In this document: positions 37,066 to 45,605 of the stretch, one piece after another
Layout: each line of letters begins with the position of its first letter
Position numbering within the stretch: the first letter of the stretch is position 1
Origin: Flavihumibacter solisilvae
GTDB taxonomy: Bacteria; Bacteroidota; Bacteroidia; Chitinophagales; Chitinophagaceae
Direction of reading: 5' to 3'
NCBI RefSeq assembly: GCF_000814475.1
Contig: NZ_JSVC01000019.1
Span: 186,001-250,000, forward strand
DNA length: 64,000 nucleotides
Position numbers and translations under genes: made by a program
The notes under the pieces: generated by a model
Seen by the model: the letters and a program-made list of their open reading frames with translations, nothing else
What the model was told of the DNA's origin: nothing
Databases searched by the model: none

Positions 37066-38523
37066 ATGGTTCGATTGTTTTCATTGATGCTGTTGTGCTG
37101 TATTGTGTTGTCACCAGCCCTTGTATTCTGCCAGGACAAAGTTCCGGCAACTCAACTCATTTACAATGCGCGCATCATTGATGTGGTAGCGGGTAAGATT
37201 CGGAAAGAGAAAGCCATATTGATCAAGGGACAGACCATTGCGGCTATCGGTGATTATGCCCGGCTAAGCAAAGGAGTACCAAAGCAGAACCAGGTTGATG
37301 CGCAGGACAGGTACCTGATCCCGGGATTGTGGGACAACCACGTACACCTCGAGGGGCAGGCGCTCGTGCGCGACAACGAAGCACTGCTTCCACTTTTCCT
37401 CACGTATGGAATCACGACAATCCGTGATTGTGCCAGCGACCTGGGTCTGCAGGTGTTGAACTGGAGGGACAGCATTAATGCAGGCAAGCTCGTGGGACCA
37501 ACCATCTTTACTGCCGGGCTCAAGCTCGAAGGGAAAAATTCCATCTGGAAGGGCGATCTTGAAATTGAGAACGAAACCGAGATGAACCGGATGCTCGACA
37601 AACTCGACAGCCTGAAAGTAGATTTCATCAAGATCACGGAGAACACGCTTGCCGGTCCGCTTTTTCTTGCCAGCATTAAGGAAGCGCATAAGCGTGGCTA
37701 CCTCGTATCGGGGCATGTGCCGCTGGAACTCACAATTGAAGAAATGCTGGATGCAGGATTCTCCAGCGTAGAGCATTCCAGCTACCTGCTACGCCTGGGT
37801 TGCGATGAGAATGGAATTGTGGAACAACTGAGGGCAGGAAAAATTACCAGGCAGGAAGCGAACAGGTTATACCAGGCCACTTTTAACCAGGAGACCGCGG
37901 ATAGAAACTATGCACGGCTGGCAAAGAAAGGACTAACGGTCACCCCCACCCTGATCGGCGGAAGACAGCTTTCATTCCTCGATGAAGACAATCACCTGCA
38001 GGACAGCATGATGACCACCTACCTGACCAAATTATACACTGATGCATACCAATGGCGGATCGGCCGGATGGCGAACGAAACGGCGGAACAGAAAGCTGAC
38101 CGTAAGACAAGGTATCGTTTTGGGGTGAGCCAGGTGCCCCATTTCCAGCAAGCCGGCATCCGCATCATTGCAGGAAGTGATGAAGCAGCACTGAATACAT
38201 TTGTTTATCCGGGTGAATCATTGGTGGATGAATTGCAGATCTTCCAACAGGCAGGACTGAAGCCGGCAGAGATCCTGCGCACGGCTACGATCAATGGCGC
38301 ATTATTTCTCCGGAAGGCCGACAAGACTGGCTCGCTTGAAGTGGGTAAGACCGCAGACCTGGTGATCCTCGACGCGGATCCATTAAAAGATATAAAAGCA
38401 GTACGCCAGGTATATGGCGTTTACAGCAGGGGCAGGTACTTTGATCGCGCTGCGCTCGACGGAATTCTTGCGGATGTAAGGAGCGTGAAGCAAAAGCTGG
38501 ACGCGGAGCGGGCTTCAAAATAA
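37066..38523 (+). CDS. Secreted amidohydrolase family protein
   Basis: 485 residues. The ATG at 37066 is preferred over a GTG one codon earlier. A signal peptide (MVRLFSLMLLCCIVLSPALVFCQ) exports it. The amidohydrolase metal site is visible: HVHLEG after PGLWDN, the IKITEN lysine region, the VSGHVPLEL and VEHSSYLL histidines, and a final Asp in AGSDEAALNTF. The C-terminal KADKTGSLEVGKTADLVILDADPL strand closes the composite beta-sandwich. The family includes imidazolonepropionase-like and peptidase-like enzymes. The substrate is unknown; it probably hydrolyses a periplasmic peptide or cyclic amide. Confidence 0.88.
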   Translation: MVRLFSLMLLCCIVLSPALVFCQDKVPATQLIYNARIIDVVAGKIRKEKAILIKGQTIAAIGDYARLSKGVPKQNQVDAQDRYLIPGLWDNHVHLEGQALVRDNEALLPLFLTYGITTIRDCASDLGLQVLNWRDSINAGKLVGPTIFTAGLKLEGKNSIWKGDLEIENETEMNRMLDKLDSLKVDFIKITENTLAGPLFLASIKEAHKRGYLVSGHVPLELTIEEMLDAGFSSVEHSSYLLRLGCDENGIVEQLRAGKITRQEANRLYQATFNQETADRNYARLAKKGLTVTPTLIGGRQLSFLDEDNHLQDSMMTTYLTKLYTDAYQWRIGRMANETAEQKADRKTRYRFGVSQVPHFQQAGIRIIAGSDEAALNTFVYPGESLVDELQIFQQAGLKPAEILRTATINGALFLRKADKTGSLEVGKTADLVILDADPLKDIKAVRQVYGVYSRGRYFDRAALDGILADVRSVKQKLDAERASK

Positions 38524-38532
38524 TCTTCAGAC

Positions 38533-39087
38533 CTATTGTTTCGCAGCAACCGGAACATTTTGTTTAACCAGCTGTATTTCCGCATGGATTTTCACGTCAT
38601 CGCTTACCACCACGCTACCTGCTTCGGTAACCGCATTCCACATGAGGCCGAATTCCTTGCGGCTGACTTTCCCGTCAATAGTAAATCCTGCCTTTGTTTG
38701 TCCGTAAGGATCAACTACGATACCGCCGAATTCTACTTTTAAGGTGATGGGCTTAGTTGTGCCCCTGATGGTCAGGTCGCCGTGCAGGCTGACTTCATCG
38801 CCATCCGTTTCATACTTGTTACCTACAAAACGCAACTGGCTTTGTTCCTCCGCATTGAAGAAGTCTGCCGATTTCAGGTGAGTATCACGTTGTTCGTTGT
38901 GTGTATCAATTGAACTTATATCTGCAATGAATTCAATTTTCTTTGAGGTTTTAAAATCGTCCGTTTCGGTTTCCACAACGATCTCAAACTTGCGGAAATA
39001 CCCGGTTACGGTAGTGATCATCAGGTGTTTTACTTTAAACACCACTTCAGAGTGCGCCGGGTCAGCTGTCCATGTAATGTTTGCCAT
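38533..39087 (-). CDS. YceI family protein
   Basis: 184 residues from the ATG at 39087, where conserved sequence (MANITWTADPAHSEVVFKVKHL) begins. The frame continues upstream to 39375, but that part is not protein-like for this family. YceI is a lipocalin-like barrel that binds polyisoprenoid chains; landmarks are VTGYFRKFEIVVET, LTIRGTTKPITLKVEFGG and KAGFTIDGKVSRKEFGL. No signal peptide is present from this start, unlike E. coli YceI, so it may be cytoplasmic. It is convergent with the amidohydrolase and divergent from the DUF1624 gene. Confidence 0.88.
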   Translation of the reverse strand: MANITWTADPAHSEVVFKVKHLMITTVTGYFRKFEIVVETETDDFKTSKKIEFIADISSIDTHNEQRDTHLKSADFFNAEEQSQLRFVGNKYETDGDEVSLHGDLTIRGTTKPITLKVEFGGIVVDPYGQTKAGFTIDGKVSRKEFGLMWNAVTEAGSVVVSDDVKIHAEIQLVKQNVPVAAKQ

Positions 39088-39339
39088 AAGAAAGTGCTTT
39101 TTAGGATTAGATAACGCAGGAACACGTATTCTGTCCTGCAAATCGCGTCCTTGGTTTTCGCGGGTATAACTGTCCCACCAGTTCCACACTTTCGCGATTT
39201 TCGTGGGAAGTTTTGCGGCAGGTGGGCAGACACCGGGGTCCCAGCGGAAAAAACCTGCATTCTCTACATTGTTAAATAAGTTATTGACAATAAGTGGATT
39301 ACGAAAAAGATAAAATATCATTTTACGTACGAACTTTGG

Positions 39340-40581
39340 ATGCAAATGGAAACACCAACCGTTAGTCCCCTTCAAACCGGCGCACCAATAACTGCCCTGA
39401 AAATAAAGAGGATCGAATCAATTGATCTTTTACGCGGAATCATCATGATCATTATGGCACTTGACCATGTCCGTGATTATTTTCATGCGTACTCATATTA
39501 TTATGATCCGATGGATCTGCAACATACCAGTGGTCCTATTTTCTTCACCCGATGGATCTCCCATTACTGCGCACCTAATTTCATGTTGCTTGCGGGGATC
39601 TCGGCTTGTCTCTATGGACTTAAGAATGGACGTAAGGCACTTTCCACTTTCCTGTTTACACGCGGGCTTTGGCTGGTTATCGTAGAACTGTTCATTATTA
39701 CGCTGGCGTGGACATTCAATCCGCATTACCAGGTTTTCATCTTGCAGGTGATCTGGGCATTCGGCCTGAGCATGATGGCACTTGGGTTACTGGTTTATTT
39801 ACCCCGACCGGTACTGTTGTTACTTTCGCTGGCGCTGATGTTTGGCCATAATATGCTTGATGGAATACATGTGGCGGGTGATAATATCCCGGCATTCCTT
39901 TGGTCCGTGCTGCATGAGCCGAATTTTTCGGGCTTCCGTTTCGGCAATTCCAATGTTGTGATCGGGTATCCTGTGATCCCTTACATTGGCATCATTTCAT
40001 TCGGATTTTGTCTTGGCAATCTCTTTACTTCGGAGATAGCTGCGAATGATCGCAAAAGAACATTGCGTAATTTAGGCTTAGGAGCAATACTGCTGTTTAT
40101 CGTTCTGCGATGGACGAATACTTATGGCAATCCATCACCCTGGGTGGAGCAAAAGAATTTCCTCTTCACTGTTTTCTCGTTTGTCAATACAACAAAATAC
40201 CCGCCTTCCCTGCTGTTCATACTCATGACAATCGGTCCTGCCCTGCTCTTCCTCGCATATGCCGAGCGACCATTGAATAAGATCAGTTCTGCAGCAGCTG
40301 TATTTGGCCGCGTGCCGATGTTTTTTTACCTGTTGCATATTCCCCTCATCCATGGCATGGGGGTGCTGGCAGCCATGATGACGGGCCATCCTGCATCGGA
40401 TATGGTAAACTTCACGAACTGGGTAACTGCCAACCCGCAACTGAAAGGATATGGTTTTACCCTGCCCATCGTTTACCTGATATGGATAGTTGTGCTGGTG
40501 ATGTTATACCCGCTATGCCTACGTTTCAGTGAATACAAGCGGGCGCACCAGGCGAACAAAAAGTGGCTGAGTTATTTCTGA
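39340..40581 (+). CDS. DUF1624 / heparan-alpha-glucosaminide N-acetyltransferase-like membrane protein
   Basis: 413 residues with about ten transmembrane helices. The opening ESIDLLRGIIMIIMALDHVRDYF contains the conserved Asp and His of DUF1624. MLLAGISACLYGLKNGRK and LLHIPLIHGMGVLAAMM follow. Relatives include HGSNAT, which transfers acetyl groups across a membrane onto sugar amines; the bacterial members are thought to be membrane acyltransferases acting on envelope glycans. Two ATGs, at 39340 and 39346, are both possible. It is a monocistronic gene. Confidence 0.87.
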   Translation: MQMETPTVSPLQTGAPITALKIKRIESIDLLRGIIMIIMALDHVRDYFHAYSYYYDPMDLQHTSGPIFFTRWISHYCAPNFMLLAGISACLYGLKNGRKALSTFLFTRGLWLVIVELFIITLAWTFNPHYQVFILQVIWAFGLSMMALGLLVYLPRPVLLLLSLALMFGHNMLDGIHVAGDNIPAFLWSVLHEPNFSGFRFGNSNVVIGYPVIPYIGIISFGFCLGNLFTSEIAANDRKRTLRNLGLGAILLFIVLRWTNTYGNPSPWVEQKNFLFTVFSFVNTTKYPPSLLFILMTIGPALLFLAYAERPLNKISSAAAVFGRVPMFFYLLHIPLIHGMGVLAAMMTGHPASDMVNFTNWVTANPQLKGYGFTLPIVYLIWIVVLVMLYPLCLRFSEYKRAHQANKKWLSYF

Positions 40582-40619
40582 GGGGGATGGTTTATGCTAA
40601 GAAGCTGTGGCAGTGTTGG

Positions 40620-41141
40620 TCACCTGTATTTGCGGAAGGAAAGATTGTATTGTATACCATTTTCTTTGAGCACTTTTAAAGTGGAGAAAAACTTATCCGC
40701 ATGTTGGATACTTGAAATAAAAAAACGTTCGGATACTTTCCGATCGCCCAACTTAAAATTGACAACGTTATTGATACCGTGTTCAATTGCACCTGCCGTC
40801 TCAGTAAAATATCCAAGTGAAGATTGATTAAGAAAAGAATGATAGTGAAACTCAAGGGAATCTATTTTATTGAATTCGAATGCTTCAGTTCCAACTACAA
40901 TCCTGTCCATTTCAATTTTGATTATTCGCTGCTGGTCAACTTCATAAAGGCTTCGACCATTTCCTCCAACGATTCCAATTATTACCAATACAATCCCCAG
41001 GAGAGTACAGGATAATGAAATTGCATCACCGACTTTAAATGCCCATAAACAAATAGAAACTATAAACAACAATGCGCCGACCAACGAAACCAGCATTGAA
41101 TCTGAATCATTTGTTTTTATAAGAAATGTCTGGAACATCAT
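40620..41141 (-). CDS. Small membrane protein with PH-like C-terminal part
   Basis: 173 residues from the ATG at 41141, which shares its A with the TAA stop of the upstream lipoprotein gene (TAATG), a sign of translational coupling. Two hydrophobic segments (MLVSLVGALLFIVSICLWAF and SLSCTLLGIVLVIIGIVGG) are followed by a soluble part of strands, VDQQRIIKIEMDRIVVGTEAFEF, resembling a PH-like fold. I do not recognise a named family. It is probably inner-membrane with a cytoplasmic domain, and likely functions with the upstream lipoprotein. Confidence 0.65.
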   Translation of the reverse strand: MMFQTFLIKTNDSDSMLVSLVGALLFIVSICLWAFKVGDAISLSCTLLGIVLVIIGIVGGNGRSLYEVDQQRIIKIEMDRIVVGTEAFEFNKIDSLEFHYHSFLNQSSLGYFTETAGAIEHGINNVVNFKLGDRKVSERFFISSIQHADKFFSTLKVLKENGIQYNLSFRKYR

Positions 41142-41623
41142 TAATCCTTTAGAAAATACTCCACACTCCAATAATCTTCTTTAAATGACTTGCCATATTG
41201 TCTCAGAACCAGGCTATCATCACTTAAATGGGAAACTTTGTAATAAAAAAAAATCTCACTTCCCGAAAAATCCAACACCAGTTGATCTAAATTATTTCTA
41301 CTCCACTTACCGGAAACTGTATTACCAACAATATGGTCGTAGTTCTCTATAGAAAATGTTGAATCTTTATGGAAAGTAATTGCTACCAGTCCTTGATTTC
41401 TGATTGCCCTTCCGATCAATTCAGCTATCGAGTCCGGATGTCCTTTAACACGTTCCGAAACCAATGAATCAATATTTGACCTGTCATAGTCCAATTGCCG
41501 TTCATGTCGCGCTTCATCTAAAACAACAATTTTAGCAGGCAGCCACCTCCCATAAATCGAACTATCTTCCGCATTAGAGCATGCTAAAAACATAAAACCC
41601 AGAAGCAATAAGATAAGTCTCAT
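41141..41623 (-). CDS. Hypothetical lipoprotein
   Basis: 160 residues. The N-terminus MRLILLLLGFMFLAC has a lipobox FLAC (Cys15). The remainder includes YGRWLPAKIVVLDEARH, then STFSIENYDHIVGNTVSGKWSRN and LVLDFSGSEIFFYY, a lipocalin-like strand pattern similar to small proteins that measure 'growth versus threshold' segments (DUF4923/lipocalin-like group). No exact family is assigned. It precedes the small membrane gene with a TAATG overlap and lies 32 bases after the 41656-42288 gene. Confidence 0.62.
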   Translation of the reverse strand: MRLILLLLGFMFLACSNAEDSSIYGRWLPAKIVVLDEARHERQLDYDRSNIDSLVSERVKGHPDSIAELIGRAIRNQGLVAITFHKDSTFSIENYDHIVGNTVSGKWSRNNLDQLVLDFSGSEIFFYYKVSHLSDDSLVLRQYGKSFKEDYWSVEYFLKD

Positions 41624-41655
41624 ATCTGCCTTTATTTGCTAAAAGGTTTAATAAT

Positions 41656-42288
41656 TCATTTCATAGCTTCCCAGATTTCCGGGCCGGGTTTTGTGCCGGT
41701 CATCATTTCAAGCAGGTTAAGCAGGAACTCATTTTCTTCTTCGCCACTATCCTCGATCATTTTCTTGAAGGTCATGTTTGCAATGGGAAACAGGGATGTA
41801 AGGTCTAATTTCCAGTTTGCCTGTTCCTTGTAAAAATGAAAGTACATTGGAACTGCATTACCCCGGACAACCAACTGCCCTTTTGCGAAATCCTTGTCGA
41901 TGGTGACTTCCCCAATGGTATTATTGGCAACGCTGTTTTTGCCTACCATTCCGTTCTTAATAGCGTAGATGAACAATCCTTTCCCATCCATGGACGTTAT
42001 CTCTTCTTTTGAAGCCCGGTGCCGGAAAGTCAGAATGGTGATTTTATCGATCAGCGGCAGGGAGTTGAGCTTGCTGCTGTCCACATGTTTAGCAGCCTCA
42101 AGGATATGATCATAATATTTTAAAGTCCGGGAGTCAACATAGGTCACTGCGTCTTCTCCTTTGTCATTCAGGATTGCAGACTTATAGTTGTCAAAAGCTT
42201 TCTTAACTGCGGCAGCATCGGTTGATTGTGCGATTGTAACAATGGATAGGGAAAGAAACGCAAAGAGGGTACAACAAATTTTTATCAT
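41656..42288 (-). CDS. Hypothetical exported protein
   Basis: 210 residues. A signal peptide (MIKICCTLFAFLSLSIVTIAQ) is followed by AAAVKKAFDNYKSAILNDKGEDAVTYVD, reminiscent of SnoaL/NTF2-like folds (a helix, then a strand marking a small cavity), then TILTFRHRASKEEITSMDGKGLF and GNAVPMYFHFYKEQANWKLDLTS. NTF2-like periplasmic proteins share this pattern, but the assignment is tentative. It overlaps the upstream membrane gene by four bases (ATGA), so they are coupled. Confidence 0.65.
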   Translation of the reverse strand: MIKICCTLFAFLSLSIVTIAQSTDAAAVKKAFDNYKSAILNDKGEDAVTYVDSRTLKYYDHILEAAKHVDSSKLNSLPLIDKITILTFRHRASKEEITSMDGKGLFIYAIKNGMVGKNSVANNTIGEVTIDKDFAKGQLVVRGNAVPMYFHFYKEQANWKLDLTSLFPIANMTFKKMIEDSGEEENEFLLNLLEMMTGTKPGPEIWEAMK

Positions 42289-42704
42289 GGATTTTTTGAT
42301 TTAATGGCACGCTGCTTAGCAGCAATGAAGGTGATCATCAGGATTATAAAACCTACTATCATTGGTGTGACCGAAAGTCTTGCCCCCGTGATGCCGTGCC
42401 TTTCAAAATTGATAAGCGTCAGCGCTCCTCTGGCAAATGCGATAAAACCAACTATGTAGGAAAGTACAAAGCCCTCGGACTTACCTTTTATCAGCCACAC
42501 TATGGCCAGCACCGGCATGACCATAGATGCAAGGATAAACGCTCCGAGAACCAGAAATATTTTCTCTATGTCGGGCGACAGCGATTGAAGACCGAAGAAT
42601 TCTACTGCGTTTGCATGGTCATGCAAGGTCAGCATGCCAATCTTAAGGGGAATAAGGCTGGTAATCGCAAGAACAAAAACAAGGAGTTTGGTTAGACTTT
42701 TCAT
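42285..42704 (-). CDS. Four-helix membrane protein of unknown function
   Basis: 139 residues with four hydrophobic helices (KLLVFVLAITSLIPLKIG, IFLVLGAFILASMVMPVLAIVW, LSYIVGFIAFARGALTLI, MIVGFIILMITFIAA). Size and topology are like DUF4345 or DoxX-related small membrane proteins, but I cannot assign it. The stop codon overlaps the start of the exported protein at 41656-42288. It heads a four-gene run of coupled genes (42704 to 40620). Confidence 0.62.
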   Translation of the reverse strand: MKSLTKLLVFVLAITSLIPLKIGMLTLHDHANAVEFFGLQSLSPDIEKIFLVLGAFILASMVMPVLAIVWLIKGKSEGFVLSYIVGFIAFARGALTLINFERHGITGARLSVTPMIVGFIILMITFIAAKQRAIKSKNP

Positions 42705-42759
42705 ACAGTTGAAAATAGTAAAAGCGATGTTCTCATTATTCTACAGTTAAGGTTTATCA

Positions 42760-43152
42760 TTACAAATATGCGATAATGAAAGTCAGACTCATATATGTCC
42801 AGAAAATTGAAAACACCACATGAATGGTTGTCTCAAAAGTTTTTCCTTTCCACAGTTGTGAAGAGTATCCAAAGAATTGGATTACCAGTCTTGCCAACCA
42901 AAAAACCCCCAGGCATAAGCAGATCTTTTTTCCCAGGCTTGTATTCACTAGTTCCTGCGCGGAAGTCAGGCACAGTATACCCATAAGTAAAACAACGAAT
43001 GCTATAAAGAAGGAATGGACATAAAACATTTGCCGGTTGACAATGCTTACCGTACTGAAATCGCGTTTCCAGTCAAAATAACGGGGAAAATACAGGTGAA
43101 CCAAAGCCAGCATGACCAGCAGAGTTCCTATTATCCTGAGGTGAATTTCCAT
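42760..43152 (-). CDS. Four-helix membrane protein, last gene of the methyltransferase cassette
   Basis: 130 residues from the ATG at 43152, four bases after the methyltransferase stop; the frame is open further upstream inside that gene. Four helices are visible (IHLRIIGTLLVMLALVHLYFP, MFYVHSFFIAFVVLLMGILCL, KKICLCLGVFWLARLVIQFFG, TTIHVVFSIFWTYMSLTFIIA). I do not recognise a named family. Tight spacing with three upstream genes implies a shared function in the membrane. Confidence 0.65.
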   Translation of the reverse strand: MEIHLRIIGTLLVMLALVHLYFPRYFDWKRDFSTVSIVNRQMFYVHSFFIAFVVLLMGILCLTSAQELVNTSLGKKICLCLGVFWLARLVIQFFGYSSQLWKGKTFETTIHVVFSIFWTYMSLTFIIAYL

Positions 43153-43156
43153 AAGG

Positions 43157-43909
43157 CTAGTGGCTACAATTAAAAATTGACATAAACGGCGTGAACTTGG
43201 TCTCATTAAAAGTAGAGAAACCGGCCGCTTCAAATGCATGTCTCCAGGTCGTTCTGGAAAAAAAGTGTGTAAACCCGACAGAGAATGCAAGGAAATTGGG
43301 AAAATCACGCAGGTGTTCAACCATTACAACTTTTCCACCGGGTTTGCATAACCGATGGCATTCTTTCAGCAACATTACTTTCTCCTCCTGCGATCTGATC
43401 TCATGTGCAGCTGATAATAGAAACACAACATCGACCGTCTTGTCCTGAAGCGGAATTGAGTCAGAACTTATCGTCTTTGTATTAGGGTAAATCATGCTCA
43501 CTTTCCGGGCTCTTTTGATGGCAGGTTCCGTGTGGCGTTTCGAATTATAAAAATCAAACACCCGGATTTCTGAGAGCGGAAATTTTTCTTTCAGGATAAA
43601 ACTCGTTTCATCAAAGCCAGCGTTAATATTGACAATCAGTCCGGCCTCAGGCCATTCCTGGAAGACCTGTTTTAGCCAGTCGAACCTATAGTACCCGGAA
43701 AAATCATACACATAGGCAGAAACAAACAAAGGTATTAGCAGTCCATATATGAATGCCGAAGCGATTATCCATAAAACATCAGCAGGCCACTCTATAAACA
43801 ACCGACTGATAAACAATGATAGCAGTACTGCAAACCCAAAGACATAATAATGCCTGTTAAAGCTCAGGATATTCAGGACACCCTGGAATTGTCGTCTATT
43901 TTGCTCCAT
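43157..43909 (-). CDS. Membrane-anchored class I SAM-dependent methyltransferase
   Basis: 250 residues. Two N-terminal hydrophobic helices at about residues 20-38 and 45-68 anchor it. The catalytic domain follows: motif I is LIVNINAGFDETSFIL at residues 91-106, which keeps part of the glycine loop but lacks the usual D-x-G-x-G-x-G. VFDFYNSKRHTEPAI may hold the acidic ribose ligand. The strand VDVVFLLSAAHEIRSQEEKV (159-178) and CKPGGKVVMVEH (188-199) are clear Rossmann methyltransferase marks. Its start overlaps the DUF2071 gene by 37 bases, so translation is coupled. The substrate is probably a lipid or membrane-bound compound, by topology. Confidence 0.75.
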   Translation of the reverse strand: MEQNRRQFQGVLNILSFNRHYYVFGFAVLLSLFISRLFIEWPADVLWIIASAFIYGLLIPLFVSAYVYDFSGYYRFDWLKQVFQEWPEAGLIVNINAGFDETSFILKEKFPLSEIRVFDFYNSKRHTEPAIKRARKVSMIYPNTKTISSDSIPLQDKTVDVVFLLSAAHEIRSQEEKVMLLKECHRLCKPGGKVVMVEHLRDFPNFLAFSVGFTHFFSRTTWRHAFEAAGFSTFNETKFTPFMSIFNCSH

Positions 43910-44640
43910 TGTTCAATTTTGCCTTTTTTCCAGTAATAGGGAATGTTTCGGATAATAAAAGCGTTGGCCAGCTGAATGTTATCTATCCCGAGTTGTTTGA
44001 TAAAAGAAAACTGATGATCTACCACCTGAACAGGCATGGGCTTCCAGTCTTTGCGGACGCCTTCGATCACCAGCACTTTTCCGGAAGAAGAATCATAAGT
44101 GAATGTAAATGGCAACGGGCCTGCAAACCTCCTTGTTTCTTTCCAGTCGGAAAAGGGCGAGCCAACAGGCAATGGCACATGGTCTCCTCCAGGGATCCGA
44201 ACTTTCAGGTCAAATCCGGATTTAAGGGAACTAATTTGAAGCAGGTCATCATGCCAGCTCTGAGATATGTCAGTGGTTGAGTAATCATAGTGCGTGAAGA
44301 TATTCCCGAGAACTTCCATTTTCTTTTTGTTGGTTTCGGATTTCAGGATGTACAATCCCCGCAGGTTTCTGCCCTCCTCGTTCCTGAAACGGACAAACAC
44401 CCTGTAACCGATAAGAAAAAAATCATTACCCATGAATGCCGGGAATCCTTTGGGTCGCAGGCCTTTCGTTTGCACCATGGCAATGGCAATGAAGGCCCAT
44501 TTGTCATTGAAAGTATCAAGCTCAAGGCATCCAGGAATCATGTATTGCAATTGCTCCTTAGGAACAGCAAAGGTGAGAACAAGGGAGCTTTCAAAAAATG
44601 CTTCAACAGCGAAGGGATGGTTCTTTAAGAATGACAACAT
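43873..44640 (-). CDS. DUF2071 family protein (acetoacetate-decarboxylase-like fold)
   Basis: 255 residues, no signal peptide. DUF2071/YqjF features are LVLTFAVPKEQLQYMIPGCLELDTFNDKWAFIAIAMVQ at the start, LIGYRVFVRFRN, LRGLYILKSETN, and a C-terminal FAGPLPFTFTYDSSSG. The fold is related to acetoacetate decarboxylase and small-molecule-binding proteins. Its 3' end overlaps the methyltransferase start, and its 5' end abuts the DoxX-like stop (one base apart). No catalytic lysine can be identified with certainty. Confidence 0.75.
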   Translation of the reverse strand: MLSFLKNHPFAVEAFFESSLVLTFAVPKEQLQYMIPGCLELDTFNDKWAFIAIAMVQTKGLRPKGFPAFMGNDFFLIGYRVFVRFRNEEGRNLRGLYILKSETNKKKMEVLGNIFTHYDYSTTDISQSWHDDLLQISSLKSGFDLKVRIPGGDHVPLPVGSPFSDWKETRRFAGPLPFTFTYDSSSGKVLVIEGVRKDWKPMPVQVVDHQFSFIKQLGIDNIQLANAFIIRNIPYYWKKGKIEQWSKIDDNSRVS

Positions 44641-44641
44641 A

Positions 44642-45031
44642 TCAGGACTGGTAGGCTAATTTCTTTCCAAGGCAAAACCCATTATAACAGATTAAAAGAA
44701 CAAAAAGGAAAGCAAAGACTGAATTGATTCGCCCCCAAAGCAGGAGGTCCGGCACAAGTATAAATTCCAGTATGTTCATCGCTGCAATGACAATGACCTG
44801 CAATACCGTGTTTAGCCGAGGCCAGATTCCGCTTATGATCCAGCCGGCCATCAGGATTTCTGCAATGCCTATCAGTACAGTCCAAAATCTTGAATTGTTG
44901 TCGCCCAGTATGCTTGCAACAATTTCCTCGTGTCTTGGCACGAGGTTCAGAGCTTTGCAAAATAATCCGTTAACCAGCCAGACCGTCGCGATCAAAAAGG
45001 TTATCAGCTGGTATTTCTTATTTCCCTTCAT
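44642..45031 (-). CDS. DoxX-like family membrane protein
   Basis: 129 residues with four helices: LITFLIATVWLVNGLFCKAL, FWTVLIGIAEILMAGWIISGIW, VLQVIVIAAMNILEFILVPDLLL and INSVFAFLFVLLICYNG. The sequence VNGLFCKALNLVPRHEEIVASIL is characteristic of the DoxX-like (PF13781) group. It heads the cassette DoxX-like, DUF2071, methyltransferase, four-helix protein. DoxX-type proteins have been linked to oxidoreductase or redox membrane complexes, but the role here is not established. Confidence 0.78.
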   Translation of the reverse strand: MKGNKKYQLITFLIATVWLVNGLFCKALNLVPRHEEIVASILGDNNSRFWTVLIGIAEILMAGWIISGIWPRLNTVLQVIVIAAMNILEFILVPDLLLWGRINSVFAFLFVLLICYNGFCLGKKLAYQS

Positions 45032-45039
45032 TCATATCA

Positions 45040-45531
45040 TCACCGGTTCTTCCTGGCAGCCTCGACCTGACCGTAAGTGGGGATCTGCTGCATAATGGAA
45101 GCCCGAATCTGGGTCAGTAAGTACACTTCTGCCTGGTAGAATTCAAAAGCAACCACAGCGTTGGTTGCCGCTTTGATCTTTTTATAATATTCTTCCAGGC
45201 TTTTTTCCTGTCCAACCCTGTTTTCAAAATATTTATTTGCAAGAGAATCGGCAGTTGCCGGTGTCATGTTGCCATAAGCATGCGCCGTTTGTTCGTATAA
45301 CTTGATTCTTGACTTGGCAGTTGCAAGGTTCTTTTGTTGATACTCATCATAAATTTTCCAGAACGCAACAGAGTCTTTTCCAGATACCTGAACCAGTTTG
45401 GCTATCGCCTCTTTCTTCTGCACTCCCAGCAAGTTCACAATTGCTTCAGTTTCAGCATCAGAGGTCTGGGCAAAAGAGCTTAGCGTAAAACCCATAAAAA
45501 GAACGGCTATCGGGATAATTCTAGTATTCAT
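45040..45531 (-). CDS. Exported helical protein of unknown function
   Basis: 163 residues from the ATG at 45531; a longer frame starts at 45564. MNTRIIPIAVLFMGFTLSSFAQ is a signal peptide. The mature part is almost wholly helical and charged (AEAIVNLLGVQKKEAIAKL-type, YDEYQQKNLATAKSRIKLYEQ, RVGQEKSLEEYYKKIKAATN), like the Spy/CpxP-type or similar periplasmic helical proteins found in Bacteroidota. It lies 8 bases before the DoxX-like gene on the same strand, so it might lead that operon. No function is assigned. Confidence 0.68.
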   Translation of the reverse strand: MNTRIIPIAVLFMGFTLSSFAQTSDAETEAIVNLLGVQKKEAIAKLVQVSGKDSVAFWKIYDEYQQKNLATAKSRIKLYEQTAHAYGNMTPATADSLANKYFENRVGQEKSLEEYYKKIKAATNAVVAFEFYQAEVYLLTQIRASIMQQIPTYGQVEAARKNR

Positions 45532-45605
45532 ACCAGTATTTTTTAGGTGATAGCCAAAGTTCAAGGAATTAAGGTAAAATCGACAGATTTAACGGTTACA
45601 TGGGC

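Noticed and set aside
39088-39375. N-terminal extension of the YceI frame (about 96 residues)
   Set aside because: The extension lacks a signal peptide or family similarity, and YceI homology starts at the Met at 39087; it also overlaps the divergent DUF1624 gene's start.
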